Below, one piece after another: positions 5,461 to 7,620 of a stretch of 7,620 bases of DNA. The stretch is taken from the NCBI GenBank assembly GCA_020047875.1, contig JAIFNE010000198.1, positions 1-7,620 on the forward strand. Direction: 5' to 3'. Numbering within the stretch: position 1 is the stretch's first letter; the number at the start of each line of letters is the position of its first letter. The position numbers and the translations under genes were made by a program. The notes below the pieces were generated by a model that was given only the letters and a program-made list of their open reading frames with translations, searched no databases and was not told where the DNA came from. Source of the stretch: Hydrogenophaga sp. GTDB lineage: Bacteria > Pseudomonadota > Gammaproteobacteria > Burkholderiales > Burkholderiaceae_C.

Positions 5461-6564
5461 ATGCGTCAGACCGGGTGCTCGTTACCATGCCGCACATGGC
5501 TTCTGATTCCGACACCACTCCCCAGGCCCTGCATCGTCGGTGGTGACACCAAGGCTTTTTACGGCGAGCCGGTGACGGGTGAGCTGCTGAGCACCGCCGT
5601 TTGGCGTGGCATCGTCAGCCACGAGCCCACCGAGCTGGTGGTCACGGTGCGCGCCGGCACGCCGCTGGCCGAGCTGGAGGCCGCGCTGCGGGAAAAAGGC
5701 CAGTGCCTGCCGTTTGATCCGCCCGACTTCGGTCCGACGTCCACCATCGGTGGTGTCGTGGCGGCGGGTCTGGCGGGGCCGGCGCGTGCCAGCGCGGGCG
5801 GTGTACGCGATTACATGCTGGGTCTGCAGTTCATCGACGGTCGCGGCGAGTGGCTCACCTTTGGCGGCCAGGTGATGAAAAACGTGGCGGGTTACGACGT
5901 CAGCCGCGTGATGGCCGGCAGTCTGGGCACGCTGGGCGTGATCACCGACATCTCGCTCAAGGTGCTGCCCCTGTCGCCGGCCGAGGCCACGCTGGTGTTT
6001 GATCTCGCCCAGCACGATGCGCTGGAACAGCTGCACCGCTGGGGCGGCCAGCCCCTGCCGATCAATGCCAGTTGCTGGGTGCGCGATGGCAGCAACGACC
6101 GTTTGTATGTGCGCCTGCGTGGTGCCGTCGCTGCCGTGGAAGCTGCCTGCGAGCGCATGGCGCGTGAAGCCCAGGGCCGTCGCGTGGACAACGCCCAGGC
6201 CACCGCCGACTGGGCCGCCTGCCGCGACCAGACCCTGCCCTTCTTCCGCGCCACCTCACCCGATCTGTGCCTTTGGCGCCTGTCTGTGCCGCAGACCGCG
6301 CCGGTGATGTCGCTGCCTTATGCCCAGCTGGTCGAGTGGCAGGGCGCGCAGCGCTGGCTGTGGGCGCCGTCTGCCGCCGCAGATGAAATTCGTTCCGCCG
6401 CCGCTGCCCAGCAAGGCCACGCCACCCTGTTTCGTGCCGGCGTCGACGGCGCACCGGGCGTGCCGCGCTTCGACCGCCAGGGCGCTGCCGTGCAAGCCAT
6501 CACGCAGCGCCTGCGCGCCACCTTCGACCCGGCCGGCATCTTCAACCCCGGCCGGATGTCGTGA
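5461..6564 (+). CDS. glcE: Glycolate oxidase FAD-binding subunit GlcE, N-terminus doubtful
   Basis: FAD-binding subunit of glycolate oxidase, which works with GlcD and GlcF to oxidise glycolate to glyoxylate and feed electrons to the respiratory chain. From ATG 5461 it has 367 residues (E. coli about 350). The PCMH-type FAD domain begins at IVGGDTKAFYGEPVTG (25-40). It continues through PTELVVTVRAGTPLAELEAAL (56-76), STIGGVVAAGLAGP (94-107), GGVRDY (113-118) and GGQVMKNVAGYDVSRVMAGS (135-154), and the protein ends with the typical DPAGIFNPGRM (356-366). The first 24 residues are unlike the family and use rare codons (TTA, AGG, ACA, CCA). In another frame, ATG 5496 begins MASDSDTTPQAL, which resembles a real GlcE start but hits a stop at 5541-5543. 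A deletion or frameshift near 5532 is therefore likely, and the start is uncertain. No good ribosome site precedes 5461. glcF follows after 82 nt. Confidence 0.8.
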   Translation: MRQTGCSLPCRTWLLIPTPLPRPCIVGGDTKAFYGEPVTGELLSTAVWRGIVSHEPTELVVTVRAGTPLAELEAALREKGQCLPFDPPDFGPTSTIGGVVAAGLAGPARASAGGVRDYMLGLQFIDGRGEWLTFGGQVMKNVAGYDVSRVMAGSLGTLGVITDISLKVLPLSPAEATLVFDLAQHDALEQLHRWGGQPLPINASCWVRDGSNDRLYVRLRGAVAAVEAACERMAREAQGRRVDNAQATADWAACRDQTLPFFRATSPDLCLWRLSVPQTAPVMSLPYAQLVEWQGAQRWLWAPSAAADEIRSAAAAQQGHATLFRAGVDGAPGVPRFDRQGAAVQAITQRLRATFDPAGIFNPGRMS

Positions 6565-6646
6565 AGCCGCTGGCGCGGCCGCGGCGCGCGTCTCCGTCTC
6601 CCGCTGTTCTGGAGCCGCCCAGCGCCAGGTTTTAACGGAACCATCC

Positions 6647-7620
6647 ATGCAAACCCAACTGTCCCCCGAGTACCAGAACCGTGCCGACGGCCGCGCGGCC
6701 GAAGCCATTCTGCGCAAATGTGTGCACTGCGGCTTCTGCACCGCCACCTGCCCGACCTACCAGCTGCTGGGTGACGAGCTCGACGGCCCGCGCGGGCGCA
6801 TTTATTTGATGAAGCAGGTGCTCGAAGGGGCGGAGCCCACGCGCAAAACGCAACTGCACCTCGACCGCTGCCTCACCTGCCGCAACTGCGAAACCACCTG
6901 CCCCAGCGGGGTGGACTACGGCCACCTGATCGACATCGGCCGCAAGATCGTGGACGAGAAGGTGGAACGGCCTGCGTCCGAAAAAGCGGTGCGCTGGCTG
7001 CTCAAGGAAGGACTGCCCTCGCCGCTGTTTGGCCCGGCCATGAAGCTGGGGCAGCTGGTGCGACCGCTGATGCCCACGGCGCTGAAAAACAAGGTGCCAG
7101 CCCGGCAGGATGCCGGCGCCTGGCCCACGCAGACCCACGCGCGCAAGGTGCTCATGCTCGCGGGCTGCGTGCAGCCCAGCATGATGCCCAACATCAACAG
7201 CGCCACCGCGCGCGTGCTGGATGCGGCCGGTATCCAGACCGTGATTGCGCCCAAGGCCGGGTGCTGCGGCGCGGTGAAGTTTCACCTGAACGATCAGGAC
7301 GGCGGACGGGCAGAAATGCGCCGCAACATCGACGCCTGGTGGCCGCATGTCGAGGCCGGGGTGGAGGCGATCGTGATGAACGCCTCTGGCTGTGGCGTGA
7401 CGGTGAAGGAATACGGGCACATCCTGGCCGACGACACCGCCTACGCCGCCAAGGCCGCGCGCATCAGCGAGCTCACCCAGGACCTGAGCGAGCTGCTGCC
7501 CACACTCGTTGCCCCGCTCAAACCCAAACTGGCGAAGCTCCCCGATGCCAGCAAGGTGGTGGGTTTTCACCCGCCCTGCACGCTGCAGCACGGCCAGCAG
7601 CTCAAGGGCGGCGTTGAGCA
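6647..7620 (+). CDS. glcF: Glycolate oxidase iron-sulfur subunit GlcF (partial, 3' end missing)
   Basis: The first 324 residues of GlcF, the electron-transfer subunit of the GlcDEF glycolate oxidase; the reading frame stays open to the window edge. Two 4Fe-4S motifs are intact: C25-x2-C28-x2-C31-x3-C35-P and C75-x2-C78-x2-C81-x3-C85-P. The first cysteine-rich CCG domain follows, with C174, C206-C207 (KAGCCGAVKFHL) and C249 (NASGCG). The second CCG domain begins at FHPPCTLQHGQ (307-317). Full-length family members are about 400 residues, so roughly the last quarter lies outside. The ATG at 6647 gives the family-like start MQTQLSPEYQ; the ribosome site is weak (CGGA about 7 nt upstream). It is probably co-transcribed with glcE, since the 82-nt gap shows no terminator. 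Confidence 0.95.
   Translation, partial: MQTQLSPEYQNRADGRAAEAILRKCVHCGFCTATCPTYQLLGDELDGPRGRIYLMKQVLEGAEPTRKTQLHLDRCLTCRNCETTCPSGVDYGHLIDIGRKIVDEKVERPASEKAVRWLLKEGLPSPLFGPAMKLGQLVRPLMPTALKNKVPARQDAGAWPTQTHARKVLMLAGCVQPSMMPNINSATARVLDAAGIQTVIAPKAGCCGAVKFHLNDQDGGRAEMRRNIDAWWPHVEAGVEAIVMNASGCGVTVKEYGHILADDTAYAAKAARISELTQDLSELLPTLVAPLKPKLAKLPDASKVVGFHPPCTLQHGQQLKGGVE

Overview
The window is high-GC bacterial DNA. Its gene content and protein sequences fit a betaproteobacterium of the order Burkholderiales, probably Comamonadaceae. The main clues are a glnK-amtB pair whose AmtB carries a signal peptide and a long Ala/Pro-rich leader, a glycolate oxidase glcE-glcF pair, and codon use that strongly favours G or C in third position. 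This placement is inferred from the sequence alone; no database search was run.

Layout. On the minus strand, a complete AEC-family transporter (11-988) lies 41 nt downstream of a complete comM/yifB AAA+ ATPase gene (1030-2589), and the two may be co-transcribed. A 438-nt divergent intergenic region (2590-3027) follows. On the plus strand, glnK (3028-3366) and amtB (3395-4954) form an ammonium sensing and uptake operon that ends in a strong intrinsic terminator (4978-5011). Next come a small secreted protein of unknown function (5111-5368), the glycolate oxidase FAD subunit gene glcE (about 5461-6564), and the iron-sulfur subunit gene glcF (6647 onward, cut by the window edge). No glcD is present in the window.

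Regulation. The comM/glnK intergenic region is the richest part. A near-consensus sigma-54 promoter (2930-2946) lies about 70 nt before the glnK start, and an NtrC-like dyad lies about 290 bp upstream of its predicted transcription start. This matches nitrogen-limitation control of glnK-amtB. The same region holds three 17-bp palindromes that share the core GGCA-N-TGCC. Two are in tandem just upstream of the sigma-54 promoter, and one is next to the comM start. They do not match the NtrC consensus, and I cannot assign them to a regulator.

Main oddity. The family-conserved part of GlcE begins in a frame whose first 24 or so codons look non-coding (rare codons, unrelated residues), while a plausible GlcE N-terminus lies in another frame just upstream. 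This suggests a small deletion or frameshift near 5532, or a sequencing error there. Apart from these points the window is ordinary housekeeping DNA, and I see no mobile element, CRISPR array, tRNA or rRNA.
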